Shown: positions 26,291-40,016, counted from the stretch's first letter. The stretch: 44,022 nucleotides of DNA from JBIKVP01 sp044356745 (GCA_044356745.1 JBIKVP010000010.1:1-44022), one strand, 5' to 3'. Made by a program: numbers and translations. The notes: generated from the letters alone by a model not told the origin.

Positions 26291-27214
26291 TCACATTTTA
26301 CGATGAGCAGCAAAAAATACCGCCTCACGCAAACGCTGCGCTTTTGAGCCAAAAACAGTCAGTGCCTCAATCGCTTGATGGATGAGGTCATCGCGGGTTG
26401 CGCGTGCGTTGTCCAGCCCCAAAATATCAACGAGTGTCGCTTTACCCTTGGCGGCATCTTTCGCAGTGGATTTGCCCATAATTGCAGGGGTTGATTCGCG
26501 ATCCAAGATGTCATCGGTGATCTGAAAAATGGCTCCAAGCGCTTGCCCGTATTGCTTGAGTGCAGTGTTATTTTCTGTTGAGGCTTGCGCGAGGAGTGCA
26601 CCGCTTTGCGCGGCATACATGATCAATACTCCTGTTTTCATCATTTGAAGGAGATTAATATTTTCTTGAGAGTGGGCGAACACGCCATAACGTCCTTCAG
26701 CGGCTAAATCGAGCATTTGACCACCCACCATACCCGCTAATCCAGAGGCGCGTGCAAGATGATGAACAAGTGCACACCGCACCCCTGTGTCAGCATGGGT
26801 TTGTGGCTCGACGAGAATCTCAAACGCGAGTGTTTGAAGCGCATCGCCTGCTAAAATCGCAGTCGCTTCATCAAAAGCTTTATGCACAGTGGGTTTGCCG
26901 CGCCGCATATCATCATCATCCATTGCGGGCAGATCATCATGAATAAGAGAATAGGCATGAAGACACTCAATGCTTTGCGCTACATTAAGCGCATAATGAG
27001 GCGGCACATCAAAAAGCTGCGCACTTTCACACACCAGATAAGCGCGAAAACGCTTTCCTCCCCCTAACAGAGCATGACGCATGGCCTTGAGTAACCGTAT
27101 AGGTTGCGCAATATCATCAAGGTGAGGCGCATCTGATAAGCGGTGCGTCAACGCGTCATCAACACGTTGAGCACACGCTTCTAAATGTTGTTCAAACGGC
27201 AAAATGTCCATCAT
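26291..27214 (-). CDS. ispA: Short-chain polyprenyl diphosphate synthase (FPP/GPP synthase)
   Basis: A 307-residue trans-isoprenyl diphosphate synthase. The first aspartate-rich motif DDLPAMDDDD at 93-102 and the second, in FQITDDILD near residue 235, bind magnesium and the allylic diphosphate. GGGKRFRAYL at 51-60 binds isopentenyl diphosphate. The two-residue insertion in the first motif (DDxxxxD) and the length are typical of bacterial farnesyl diphosphate synthase, IspA. The product feeds undecaprenyl phosphate, ubiquinone and heme O. ATG 27214 and ATG 27211 are adjacent possible starts. Divergent from mtgA. Confidence 0.92.
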   Translation of the reverse strand: MMDILPFEQHLEACAQRVDDALTHRLSDAPHLDDIAQPIRLLKAMRHALLGGGKRFRAYLVCESAQLFDVPPHYALNVAQSIECLHAYSLIHDDLPAMDDDDMRRGKPTVHKAFDEATAILAGDALQTLAFEILVEPQTHADTGVRCALVHHLARASGLAGMVGGQMLDLAAEGRYGVFAHSQENINLLQMMKTGVLIMYAAQSGALLAQASTENNTALKQYGQALGAIFQITDDILDRESTPAIMGKSTAKDAAKGKATLVDILGLDNARATRDDLIHQAIEALTVFGSKAQRLREAVFFAAHRKM

Positions 27215-27297
27215 GTCTCACAAATGATCCTGAAAAATAAGCCTAATACGCGACGTGGATTGGCTCAAGACATTTACACGGATCTCAGCTAAAGAGA

Positions 27298-28104
27298 ATG
27301 AAGGATAATGAAGGACAGGCTCCAATTATGGGACGCGCCCGCTCATCTTCAATGCTCATGCGCTACATGCCTTTAACGCGTTTAAAGCAAATGCTGCGCT
27401 TTAAGCGGGGGCGCCGTCGATCATCAACACCTTCAGGATGGGGGCGCTGGATTGTTGGCATCACTTTTATCATCATTGCTCTGCCTGTATTACTCATAAT
27501 GCTCTACTCACTTATCTCGCCACCATCGACATTGATGCTCTGGCGCTGGGTGACATTCCAACATGTTGAACGTCACTATGTGCCGCTTGAGCGTATTTCA
27601 GTTCATCTGATGGAAGCAGTGGTGGCCAGTGAGGATGCAAGTTTCTGCACGCACAATGGCGTGGATTGGTCAGCTTTATCTCAGGTGATCGATCAAGCAG
27701 ATGATGAAGGGCCAAAGCGTGGTGCATCAACACTCACCATGCAGGTGAGCAAAAATTTATTTTTATGGCATGGGCGCTCTTATATCCGAAAAGGACTTGA
27801 AATTCCGCTCTCGGTTATGCTGGACGGGCTCTGGAGTAAGCGGCGTTTGTTTGAAATATATCTCAATATAGCTGAATGGGGCGATGGAATATTTGGCATT
27901 GAAGCGGCGGCACGTCATCATTTTGACGTTTCTGCCAATGATATCAATCGCCGGCAGGCGCTTTTTTTAGCGACAATGCTGCCTGCCCCACTCGCGCGTG
28001 ATGCCTCATCCCCTTCAGCAAAGCATCAAATGAGTGCACGCTTACTAGGACAGCGACTTTCACGTGAAATGATTGATATAGGCTGCCTTCAAAAAGGCGG
28101 ATAA
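27298..28104 (+). CDS. mtgA: Monofunctional peptidoglycan glycosyltransferase
   Basis: A 268-residue GT51 enzyme that polymerises lipid II into glycan strands without a transpeptidase domain. A membrane anchor lies near residues 50-72 (WIVGITFIIIALPVLLIML). The catalytic motif EDASFCTHNGVDW and the motifs GASTLTMQVSKNLFL, RKGLEIPLSVMLDGLWSKRR-type text and EIYLNIAEWGDGIFGIEAA are present. The N-terminal 45 residues are basic and not conserved, so a later start (for example ATG 27328) is possible. Confidence 0.93.
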   Translation: MKDNEGQAPIMGRARSSSMLMRYMPLTRLKQMLRFKRGRRRSSTPSGWGRWIVGITFIIIALPVLLIMLYSLISPPSTLMLWRWVTFQHVERHYVPLERISVHLMEAVVASEDASFCTHNGVDWSALSQVIDQADDEGPKRGASTLTMQVSKNLFLWHGRSYIRKGLEIPLSVMLDGLWSKRRLFEIYLNIAEWGDGIFGIEAAARHHFDVSANDINRRQALFLATMLPAPLARDASSPSAKHQMSARLLGQRLSREMIDIGCLQKGG

Positions 28105-28196
28105 AGGCATCATCACCTTGCGCGCCACCTTTTAAATCTGGGCACAACACTCTATAACGCTGAAATGATCGCAGAGCTTAAAGGTCAAACTATTCG

Positions 28197-30278
28197 ATGA
28201 ATGTGTCATTTGCTCATACATTGAGGCACGACAGAACGCTGCTTCATGTTGAATTGGGTCACGAGCCGCCGCTCGACCCGATGGGCGTGAATGAGCCTAA
28301 ACTTGGTAGAAGCCGCATTAATCATCGGTGGCTTGTTGCAAGTGTCTTAACAGCACTATGTGGTGCGTTATTAATTGGCTCAGCGATTCATATCTCGCTT
28401 GAAAATGAGGGTACGCTCGCGGAGCCTCCCATTCGCGGATCAGCAACTAATAAGCGCGATGCCGCAGGGGGCGATCCAACACGACGCGGCGATAAACTGA
28501 TTCGTAGTGAACCGATTGTGACTGCACGACAAACGTTTCGTGCGTCAATGAGTGTACGCTCTGGGGATCGTGAAATCATCAAGATGCGCGAATTTGTAAA
28601 GCTCGCCGCCAACTTATCACAGACCGCAGGGGTCTATGCCACAGATATTCCTGCCTTTAATGCAGTAAGACTTCATGCTCAAGCAACAGGAAGCGAAGAT
28701 ACGGTAGAAGAACGTTATGCCGATGCAGCCCCCGAAGCGGCAGACGCAGATGTCGCTGTAACCAAACGCGATCTCATACCCACCCTTAATGCACTCGCAA
28801 ATACACAAACGATGCCAACTGGGCTAACACGCGATGATGTGATGCTCCAAGTTGAGCAGGAAAGACGCACACAAGCTGAGGCGGGACGGCGTGCGACAGG
28901 CGTGCCCATTCCGGCACAGCTTATGCTGAGCCGGATTTTGCGCCAACCAGAATCCATTCAAGATAATATGATGATTGAAAGCGCTATTAATGCGCCATTT
29001 TCAGGAATTGAGGTGCGAGTTGTGCCGGAGAACGTCACGGTTCTTCCCAAGGTTGAAGCAGCGCCCAAAGAACGCGCAATTGAAGAGCGCACGCATGTTT
29101 TAAAAAAGGGGGAAACCCTTGATACCGTTGTGCGTAATGCAGGATTAAATTCAGACAGTCTTAAAACACTGATTCCAGCACTTGGTGGGCGCTCGAAAAT
29201 TAACAGTCTTGAAGAAGGACAGACATTGCGCATCACGCTTGCGCCCGCTTTAACGCAGAACGTGCGTCAGGTCGTGCGCGTGATGTTGATTGGGGAAAAT
29301 GGCGCGGAAGCAATTGCCGCAACGAATGATCAAGGACAGTTTGTGAGCGTTAATGTGCCTGCTTCCGCCACAACCACACGTAAGGTTCAAACAGCTTCAA
29401 ACCGTGAAACACCTGCAGAGGACGAAGAGAGTGCGGAAGAGGAAGACGAAAATGAAGGCACTGGCGCGCGCCTTTATGAAAGCCTTTATGAGACAGCTGC
29501 AAAATACAATTTAGCAACATCAACGGTTCAGGATTTACTCCGCATTTTCTCCTATGACTTTGATTTTCAAAAGCGGGTCTCACCCAGTGATGCGCTTGAA
29601 ATCTTTTTTGTACAGGACGAAGAAGGAGGAGGCAGCGGTGAAATGCTGTATGCTGCGCTAACTTTTGGCGGAGAAAAACGACAGGTCTACCGTTATGTGT
29701 CACCTGACGATGGCGCGATTGACTATTTTGATGAGGCTGGGCGCTCCCTCAAAAAGTTTTTGATGCGTAAACCCATGGCTGAAGGAAAATTCAGATCAGC
29801 CTTTGGTTACCGTCGTCATCCAATTTTAGGCTACACCAAAATGCATACAGGTGTTGATTGGTCAAACCGCATTGGAACCCCCATTTTTGCTGCGGGCAAT
29901 GGATTGGTCACTTTAGCAGGATGGGAAGGTGGTTATGGCCGTCGCATTGAGATTCAACACACCAACGGCTACGTCACAACCTATTCGCATATGTCTGCAT
30001 TTGCACGCGGGATGCAGGTGGGGACGAGAGTGAAGCAAGGTCAGATTATAGGTTACGTTGGAAGCACAGGTCTTTCAACAGGCCCTCACTTACACTATGA
30101 AGTGATGGTCAATGGAAAATTCGTTGATCCTATGAGAATTCGTGTCCCTCGTGGTAAAGAACTTGATGGACGCGCACTTGCGGAATTCAAACGTCAACGT
30201 GAACAAGCTGATGCGCTGATATCCAGAGCAGGAAATAGCAGCGCTGATGGTGCAAGCGGCACACGCGAAACGCTTTAA
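28197..30278 (+). CDS. M23 (LytM) peptidoglycan endopeptidase with LysM-like domain
   Basis: A 693-residue envelope peptidase. A membrane segment lies near residues 45-68, then a long hydrophilic stretch to about 290, a LysM/opacity-associated-like segment near 298-343 (THVLKKGETLDTVVRNAG), an acidic linker, and a C-terminal M23 domain. Zinc ligands H550 and D554 (HTGVDW) and H633 of the HLH motif (H631, H633) are present, so the enzyme looks active against peptide cross-links. It has AAAGGT about 10 nt before the ATG and follows mtgA by 92 bp, placing a synthase and a hydrolase of the wall side by side. Confidence 0.9.
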   Translation: MNVSFAHTLRHDRTLLHVELGHEPPLDPMGVNEPKLGRSRINHRWLVASVLTALCGALLIGSAIHISLENEGTLAEPPIRGSATNKRDAAGGDPTRRGDKLIRSEPIVTARQTFRASMSVRSGDREIIKMREFVKLAANLSQTAGVYATDIPAFNAVRLHAQATGSEDTVEERYADAAPEAADADVAVTKRDLIPTLNALANTQTMPTGLTRDDVMLQVEQERRTQAEAGRRATGVPIPAQLMLSRILRQPESIQDNMMIESAINAPFSGIEVRVVPENVTVLPKVEAAPKERAIEERTHVLKKGETLDTVVRNAGLNSDSLKTLIPALGGRSKINSLEEGQTLRITLAPALTQNVRQVVRVMLIGENGAEAIAATNDQGQFVSVNVPASATTTRKVQTASNRETPAEDEESAEEEDENEGTGARLYESLYETAAKYNLATSTVQDLLRIFSYDFDFQKRVSPSDALEIFFVQDEEGGGSGEMLYAALTFGGEKRQVYRYVSPDDGAIDYFDEAGRSLKKFLMRKPMAEGKFRSAFGYRRHPILGYTKMHTGVDWSNRIGTPIFAAGNGLVTLAGWEGGYGRRIEIQHTNGYVTTYSHMSAFARGMQVGTRVKQGQIIGYVGSTGLSTGPHLHYEVMVNGKFVDPMRIRVPRGKELDGRALAEFKRQREQADALISRAGNSSADGASGTRETL

Positions 30279-30325
30279 AAAGATATAAGAAGTGATACGT
30301 ATACCACTAACATCCGCTTTGTTCT

Positions 30326-31270
30326 TCAATACCCCTTTGCACGATCAACAAGACCCGTAAGCGGTGCGCCTGTTTCAATGGCAGTGATTTGTTTTGCAAC
30401 GAACGCTGCAATCGCATCTGGTTGACTGACAGCTGCGTTGTGAGGGGTAAGCGTCACGCGCTCATGACTCCAAAGCGGTGATTCGGATGGCAACGGTTCA
30501 TTTTCAAAAACATCAAGCGTTGCACCGATCAAAACGCCCGTATCAAGCGCCTGAAGAAGATCACTTTCAGCATGAAGCCCCCCACGTCCAGCATTAATGA
30601 GGATGGCTCCTCCTAAACGCCCATCTTGAGCAAGTTTACTCAAAAGTGATCCATTGATAATCCCACGCGTCTCATCGGTAAGGGGTAAAAGCGCGACAAG
30701 GATATCTGTGCGGTTTAAGAACACATCAAGCTCTTCAAACCCTGTAAAAAGCGCTATCTCTGAATCATGTTTGATAGAGCGACTCCAGCCAGCCACATTA
30801 AAACCCATCATTTTCAGTTTATGAGCCGCATCTTGTCCGAGTGTGCCATATCCCATGATACCAACCCGCACATCTCGTGCCAGAGGCTGATCACGATGAT
30901 CACGCCAGATTTTAGCGCGCTGTTGTGCATTATAAAGCGTGTGACGACGCAGGTGCATAAGGGTATGCATCACAACATATTCGCTCATCTGGGTTGTGAG
31001 ACCTTCATCAATCACGCGAATCACCCGTACATCAGGTAAACGTTGATCGCTCAAGAGATGATCAACCCCTGCGCCGAGCGAAAAAATCATATCTAAATTC
31101 GGTAATCCTGTGAGCGAACCGTGTGTGTGTTTCCATGCAGCAACATAATGCACCTCGCGCCGATCAAAGGGCTCCCCCACTGTGACAATGCGTCGATCGG
31201 GTAAAGCAGCGCGAAAACGCTCCACCCAAGCCTGTTGATCCCAACCATTGATTGCAACCAGAAGTGTCAT
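30326..31270 (-). CDS. ghrA: Glyoxylate/hydroxypyruvate reductase A-like dehydrogenase
   Basis: A 314-residue D-isomer-specific 2-hydroxyacid dehydrogenase. The Rossmann motif GYGTLG is at 140-145 in VGIMGYGTLGQ, the catalytic arginine follows in INAGRGG, and the catalytic histidine is in LTPHNAA near residue 277. SLGAGVDHLL and the overall length match the GhrA group, which reduces glyoxylate and hydroxypyruvate with NADPH. The start overlaps the deoA stop by ATGA (31267-31270), so it is translated with deoA. The pairing with nucleoside catabolism has no obvious metabolic logic. Confidence 0.87.
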   Translation of the reverse strand: MTLLVAINGWDQQAWVERFRAALPDRRIVTVGEPFDRREVHYVAAWKHTHGSLTGLPNLDMIFSLGAGVDHLLSDQRLPDVRVIRVIDEGLTTQMSEYVVMHTLMHLRRHTLYNAQQRAKIWRDHRDQPLARDVRVGIMGYGTLGQDAAHKLKMMGFNVAGWSRSIKHDSEIALFTGFEELDVFLNRTDILVALLPLTDETRGIINGSLLSKLAQDGRLGGAILINAGRGGLHAESDLLQALDTGVLIGATLDVFENEPLPSESPLWSHERVTLTPHNAAVSQPDAIAAFVAKQITAIETGAPLTGLVDRAKGY

Positions 31271-32658
31271 GATGCATCTCCGATGATTTCTAAAATGTTC
31301 GATACATCCCGCGCTGGATCATACGGGCGAAGATCATGTTCGGATACAATAAAAGCATCACGAACCTGCTGGCTCGCTATTTCGTAAGCGTGATCACTAC
31401 TCGCATGAATAAAGGCAAGGGGTGTGTCAGGATCACACCATTCCCCAATTTGTTTAAGATGCGTTAGGCCAACAACAGGATTAATCATATCATCAACACG
31501 GGTGCGACCACCACCTAACCCTATGACAGCAAGACCAATCTGACGCGTTTCAATTCCAATAATTTGCCCTGTTTGTTGCGGTAGTACAGGGCGAATCACA
31601 TGAGCTTGATTAAGGTAAGATTTTGAGCGCTGCATAAAATCTTTTGGCCCCCCAAGACCTGCCACCATACGGGCAAACACTTCAGCGGCACGTCCTGATT
31701 CGAGTGCAGCCAATGCTTTACGATGCCCTTCTTCAAGAGATTCCACAAGTTTGCCTAAAACAAGCATGTGCGCACAAAGCGCAAGCATTACTGCATGAAA
31801 GCGAGGTGCTTTCATGACGCCTTTAAGATAATCCACCGCAAATTGAACTTCGCACGCATTGCCCGCGCAAGGCGCAAGGGGCTGACTCATATCCGTAAGC
31901 ACTGCGCGAATGGGGAGTTTAGCGCCTTGCGCCACCGCGACTAATGAATGTGCAAGCGGACGCGCAGCATCAAGTGTCGTCATGAATGCACCATTCCCAA
32001 CCTTAACATCCATGACAAGGCCGTCCAAACCTGCCGCAAGTTTTTTAGAGAGGATGGACGCCGTAATGAGCGGCACAGACTCAACCGTCGCAGTTACATC
32101 ACGCACGGCATAGATGCGCTGATCAACAGGAGCAAGATCACTGGTTTGACCAATAATCGCACAACCAGTGCTACGTACAATGTGTTCAAATAAAGCAGGA
32201 TCAGGCTGGATCTGATACCCCGGGATACTGGCCATTTTATCGAGCGTGCCCCCTGTATGACCTAGACCCCGTCCTGAAATCATCGGCACATATCCACCAC
32301 ATGCCGCAATGATGGGCGCAAGAGCCAAACTGACCGTATCACCAACACCGCCCGTGGAATGCTTATCAAGAACAGGACCGTTTAAATGCTCCCAGCGCAT
32401 CACACGACCTGAATCACGCATTCCTTCCGTGAGAGCCACACATTCACCGCGTGTCATACCGCGAAAAAAAACACTCATCGTAAACGCCGCAATTTGCGCA
32501 TCTGTAATGGTATTATTGCCGATCCCTTTAACGAACCGCTTGATGATAGCAGAGGGCAGCGTTTGTTTATCACGCTTGGCGCGGATCACTTCTTGGGGCA
32601 AGAAGGGGCGTTTAACGCGTTGTACAGACGCCGAACCTTGTGGATTTTCATTTGACAT
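31267..32658 (-). CDS. deoA: Thymidine phosphorylase
   Basis: About 463 residues. It splits thymidine with phosphate into thymine and deoxyribose 1-phosphate. Family signatures KHSTGGVGDTVSLALAPI, SGRGLGHTGGTLDKMASIPG and AVRDVTATVESVPLITASI are present, and the three-domain length is normal. ATG 32658 is preferred to the GTG one codon earlier. It is divergent from pdxJ and overlaps ghrA at its end. Other deo genes (deoC, deoB) are not in the window. Confidence 0.94.
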   Translation of the reverse strand: MSNENPQGSASVQRVKRPFLPQEVIRAKRDKQTLPSAIIKRFVKGIGNNTITDAQIAAFTMSVFFRGMTRGECVALTEGMRDSGRVMRWEHLNGPVLDKHSTGGVGDTVSLALAPIIAACGGYVPMISGRGLGHTGGTLDKMASIPGYQIQPDPALFEHIVRSTGCAIIGQTSDLAPVDQRIYAVRDVTATVESVPLITASILSKKLAAGLDGLVMDVKVGNGAFMTTLDAARPLAHSLVAVAQGAKLPIRAVLTDMSQPLAPCAGNACEVQFAVDYLKGVMKAPRFHAVMLALCAHMLVLGKLVESLEEGHRKALAALESGRAAEVFARMVAGLGGPKDFMQRSKSYLNQAHVIRPVLPQQTGQIIGIETRQIGLAVIGLGGGRTRVDDMINPVVGLTHLKQIGEWCDPDTPLAFIHASSDHAYEIASQQVRDAFIVSEHDLRPYDPARDVSNILEIIGDAS

Positions 32659-32772
32659 CACATTTTTAGCCCTAAAACAATATCATAAAGCGCAGATTGC
32701 TTCGCTTGCTCTTGAAGAGATAATATAGCGTCTTTAATACAAGTTTGTTGTAAAAAGGAATTCGATCATAGC

Positions 32773-33564
32773 ATGTCCTTAACATCGGCATCCTCCCAAA
32801 TGACGCGCATTCGCCTTGGCGTAAATATTGACCATGTGGCAACTGTGCGTAATGCCCGTGGCGGTATTCATCCTGACCCTGTGCGTGCGGCATTAATCGC
32901 GGAACAAGCGGGAGCAGACGGGATTACAGCGCATTTGCGCGAGGATCGCCGCCATATTCGCGATAGTGATATGCAGCGTTTAAAAGAACAAATTCAGGTG
33001 CCGCTTAATTTTGAAATGGCTGCAACGACTGAAATGCGCGATATTGCTTTGCGCGTGAAACCTCATGCCTGTTGTCTTGTGCCTGAAAAGCGCGAAGAGC
33101 GCACCACGGAAGGCGGACTTGATGTCATTGGGCATTTTGAAGCGCTTAAACCTTATGTGGCCTCTCTTCAGGATCATGATATTAAAGTATCACTCTTTAT
33201 TGAGCCAGATGTGCGTGCATTAGACGTTGCCGTGATGCTTAAGACCCCGATTGTTGAGCTTCATACTGGAACGTGGTGTCATGCGGTCGCGGATCACGGC
33301 ATTGATTCACCAGAAGCGAATCAAGCGTTTCGAAGGTTGTCACAGGCCGCGCATGAGAGCAGAGCACGGGGGCTTGAGGTTCATGCGGGACATGGTCTTG
33401 ATTATATCACAGCGCAAAAATTAGCCTTTGTTACAGAGTTCACCGAATTTAACATCGGTCATTTTCTCATGGGAGAAGCGATCTTCACAGGGCTTCAATC
33501 GGCTATTCACACGATGCGGCAGTGTATGGAGCGGGGACGAAACGGCATTGCGAGCAGCGAGTAG
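32773..33564 (+). CDS. pdxJ: Pyridoxine 5'-phosphate synthase
   Basis: A 263-residue TIM-barrel enzyme that joins 1-deoxyxylulose 5-phosphate and 3-amino-2-oxopropyl phosphate to make pyridoxine 5'-phosphate. Signatures RLGVNIDHVATVRNARGG, PDPVRAALIAEQAGADGIT, HLREDRRHI, FEMAATTEM and CLVPEKREERTTEGGLD are all present. The family usually begins near the second Met (residue 10, ATG 32800), so the true start may be there, but no Shine-Dalgarno stands in front of it. acpS follows after 6 nt. Confidence 0.95.
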   Translation: MSLTSASSQMTRIRLGVNIDHVATVRNARGGIHPDPVRAALIAEQAGADGITAHLREDRRHIRDSDMQRLKEQIQVPLNFEMAATTEMRDIALRVKPHACCLVPEKREERTTEGGLDVIGHFEALKPYVASLQDHDIKVSLFIEPDVRALDVAVMLKTPIVELHTGTWCHAVADHGIDSPEANQAFRRLSQAAHESRARGLEVHAGHGLDYITAQKLAFVTEFTEFNIGHFLMGEAIFTGLQSAIHTMRQCMERGRNGIASSE

Positions 33565-33570
33565 ATTGTG

Positions 33571-33963
33571 ATGATTATCGGTATTGGCACAGACTTATGC
33601 GATATTCGCCGGATTGAGAAAACACTCATGCGCTATGACACGCGCTTTACACATCGTGTCTTTACGGAAGGTGAACGCGATAAGTGTGACAATCGTGCGG
33701 CACGCAGTGCATCATATGCAAGACGCTTTGCAGCAAAAGAAGCGTGCGTGAAAGCGCTCGGCACAGGATTTCAAGACGGGATATTCTGGAAGCAACTTGA
33801 AGTTATTAATCTCCCTTCCGGACAACCCACGCTACACTTAACTGGCGCGGCGCTTGAGCGTTTACAGGTGATAACACCTCTAGGAATGACGGCCTTTATC
33901 CATCTTACACTGACCGATGAGCCGCCCCTTGCACAGGCGTTTGTGATGATTGAAGCGCGTTAA
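33571..33963 (+). CDS. acpS: Holo-[acyl-carrier-protein] synthase
   Basis: A 130-residue phosphopantetheinyl transferase that activates the acyl carrier protein with coenzyme A. Motifs GIGTDLCDIRRIE, FTEGERDKC and RRFAAKEACVKALGTGF carry the magnesium- and CoA-binding residues. ATG 33571 is preferred to the preceding in-frame GTG. pdxJ-acpS is a conserved pair; in related genomes lepB, rnc and era often follow, but here an rRNA operon follows. Confidence 0.94.
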   Translation: MIIGIGTDLCDIRRIEKTLMRYDTRFTHRVFTEGERDKCDNRAARSASYARRFAAKEACVKALGTGFQDGIFWKQLEVINLPSGQPTLHLTGAALERLQVITPLGMTAFIHLTLTDEPPLAQAFVMIEAR

Positions 33964-34078
33964 AGCGGTAATTGTAACGTACGATCTTTCCCTGTGGATA
34001 AGATTCTCAAGTGAATCTGCGCGCTTGTGGTGATGAATCAGCAATTTTAAGCTTCTTGCAAAGGACTGATTTGCTCTG

Positions 34079-34094
34079 CCCAAACTTTTTTGGG
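34079..34094 (+). terminator. Weak hairpin between acpS and the rRNA promoter
   Basis: CCCAAA at 34079-34084 pairs with TTTGGG at 34089-34094 around a CTTT loop. A run of six T occurs about 12 nt later. The hairpin lies just before the rRNA promoter and could end pdxJ-acpS transcripts; the distant T-run makes this weak. Confidence 0.3.
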
Positions 34095-34122
34095 TTGTGA
34101 CGGTTTTTTGTCAAATTAGCTG

Positions 34123-34151
34123 TTGACTCACCATAAGGGCGTGGCTATAAA
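34123..34151 (+). promoter_or_regulatory. rRNA operon promoter (sigma-70 type)
   Basis: TTGACT at 34123-34128 and TATAAA at 34146-34151 are separated by exactly 17 bp, about 335 bp before 16S. The region just upstream is T- and A-rich, as expected of an UP element. Transcription would start near 34158. Confidence 0.75.
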
Positions 34152-34273
34152 CACATCACTGACGCCGGCAACGACGTTTGACGGCGAGCTTGTCTCTCAA
34201 CGAACTTAAGTTCTGAAGCAACCAGCAAGTCTGGATCAGAATTATTTTGTTGACGCTGTAGTGTGAAGACAAG

Positions 34274-34288
34274 GGTTCTTTGAAAATT
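34274..34288 (+). promoter_or_regulatory. BoxA-like antitermination site in the rRNA leader
   Basis: GTTCTTTGAAAATTG in the leader resembles the boxA element (TGCTCTTTGA-AA) bound by NusB/S10 in rRNA antitermination. The same text occurs in rRNA leaders of related bacteria. The rest of the leader (34159-34487) shows no gene. Confidence 0.5.
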
Positions 34289-34487
34289 GAATAGGGAAAG
34301 AGAAACGTGGGCGGCAATATCCTTGCGGACTGATCTCGTAAGAGAAAAGTCATAAGAGACATTGATTGTCGACGATTTCTGGAGCTCACATGAATTTGTG
34401 AAAATTCAAAGTGATGTCTCCGTCAATTAAAGCTTTTTCAGTGATGAAAAACGCATTTATGTCGATCAGTCAGATCAAAATCTCTAA

Positions 34488-35982
<1,495 letters not shown>

Positions 35983-36168
35983 AGATTTTTTATTGCTTTC
36001 AGTTTAGGCTGAGCATTTAAAATCTTATTAGAACAATAGAGGCCAGTCAGGCCTCGCTATGCGGGATATTGCCGCCTTCGTTTCTCTTTCATTCCAGATC
36101 GGTGCGGTCCTTGGGGCTTAACTTCGATGAATTCGAGCTTTGTGCAGTCTAGATTACTGCTAAGGTTC

Positions 36169-36245
36169 GGGCTTGTAGCTCAGTTGGTTAGAGCGCGCGC
36201 TTGATAAGCGTGAGGTCGGAGGTTCAAGTCCTCCCAGGCCCACCA
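36169..36245 (+). tRNA. tRNA-Ile (anticodon GAT)
   Basis: A 77-nt tRNA in the 16S-23S spacer. The acceptor strands GGGCTTG and CAGGCCC pair, the anticodon GAT is at 36203-36205, and the CCA end is encoded. It reads AUC and AUU; AUA needs the lysidine-modified tRNA made by TilS. Confidence 0.97.
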
Positions 36246-36281
36246 TTCTTTTAAGGCATCAATGTTTATGTTGTTGGGATC

Positions 36282-36357
36282 GGGGCCATAGCTCAGCTGG
36301 GAGAGCGGTAGCTTTGCAAGCTTCAGGTCGTCGGTTCGATCCCGACTGGCTCCACCA
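36282..36357 (+). tRNA. tRNA-Ala (anticodon TGC)
   Basis: A 76-nt tRNA with acceptor strands GGGGCCA and TGGCTCC, anticodon TGC at 36315-36317, and an encoded CCA end. It lies 36 nt after tRNA-Ile in the 16S-23S spacer, the normal order. Confidence 0.97.
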
Positions 36358-36438
36358 TCGCCTTCTATGTTATTTGGAATGAATGTATCCATGTTTCCTG
36401 TCTTTATGGCAGGATTGTCCTATGAAATCGTAAAGAGA

Positions 36439-36519
36439 GAATATGCCTGCTAGCCTTGGCCAACACCAAGGCGCCAGCCGCTTTATTCGTAAGAATAATG
36501 CGTTTATTCAGGCATATTC
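36439..36519. repeat. Three-way-junction-like inverted repeat in the 16S-23S spacer
   Basis: GAATATGCCTG (36439-36449) and its exact complement CAGGCATATTC (36509-36519) enclose two further hairpins: GCCTTGG/CCAAGGC (36453-36459 with 36466-36472) and TTATTC/GAATAA (36483-36488 with 36493-36498). All three stems are perfect. The rest of the spacer from 36358 to 36712 holds no gene. Confidence 0.6.
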
Positions 36520-36712
36520 GGCAATAACTGGTCTTTAAACTGATCGAAGAAAAATTCATTTCACGCGCTTTGTGGCTAATTGGCTGCAAAGACGAGTGTA
36601 GGTCTTTCTTGATTGAAAGCGCTAGTTTCTGGGCTCATTGAGCTGCATGGAAGCTGTGCGCCGCTCCTTATGGAGCGGACTTAAAACATAAATGAACATT
36701 GATCATGAGAAC

Positions 36713-39518
<2,806 letters not shown>

Positions 39519-39625
39519 TTCTTGTGATCCATGTTCATGATATGGATCATAACGGTCAGTGCACCATGCAAAAAATGCACATATGTGTACGACCAAAAAA
39601 ACCAGTTATTGCCTTATACTTTGCC

Positions 39626-39743
39626 GGCCCGGTGGCTTGAGCGAGGAGCTAGAACCCGATCCCATCTCGAACTCGGCCGTTAAATTCCTCAGCGCTGATG
39701 GTACTGTGTCTTAAGACCCGGGAGAGTAGGTCGTTGCCGGGCC
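39626..39743 (+). rRNA. rrf: 5S ribosomal RNA
   Basis: A 118-nt 5S with paired ends (GGCCCGG at the start with CCGGGCC at the end), the conserved CCCGATCCCATCTCGAACTCGG and GGGAGAGTAGGTCG segments. The flanks ACTTTGC and GCAAAGT extend the pairing as a processing stem. Confidence 0.95.
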
Positions 39744-39771
39744 TGCAAAGTATAATCTCTTTTCATGGATG

Positions 39772-39795
39772 GCCCCGCGTTGCGGGGCTTTTTTT
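39772..39795 (+). terminator. rRNA operon intrinsic terminator
   Basis: GCCCCGC (39772-39778) pairs with GCGGGGC (39782-39788) around a GTT loop and is followed by seven T (39789-39795). It lies between 5S and tRNA-fMet, so the initiator tRNA either depends on readthrough or has its own promoter. Confidence 0.9.
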
Positions 39796-39804
39796 GTTTC
39801 AAGT

Positions 39805-39833
39805 TGATTAAAAATAACGCGCGGTGGAGCAGC
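39805..39833 (+). pseudogene. Truncated duplicate of the tRNA-fMet 5' end
   Basis: This stretch repeats 39926-39955 with one substitution and one 1-nt gap. It covers 14 nt of leader and the first 16 nt of tRNA-fMet (CGCGCGGTGGAGCAGC against CGCGGGGTGGAGCAGC), then the similarity stops. It cannot fold into a tRNA. The repeat distance is about 121 nt. Confidence 0.65.
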
Positions 39834-39939
39834 ATAAGATCGAGCTTTAGCGAAGATCGTCTTTAAGATGATTGAGCGGAAGCGAAAATCGCCAAGGTTA
39901 AAGAAACTGGGCTGCACTGCAACGATGATTAAGAAATAA

Positions 39940-40016
<77 letters not shown>

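Noticed and set aside
33993..34001. Perfect DnaA box (TGTGGATAA) upstream of the rRNA promoter
   Set aside because: A single box with no cluster, no AT-rich unwinding region and no origin-type gene neighbours. Another exact box lies by chance inside maeB near 22911.
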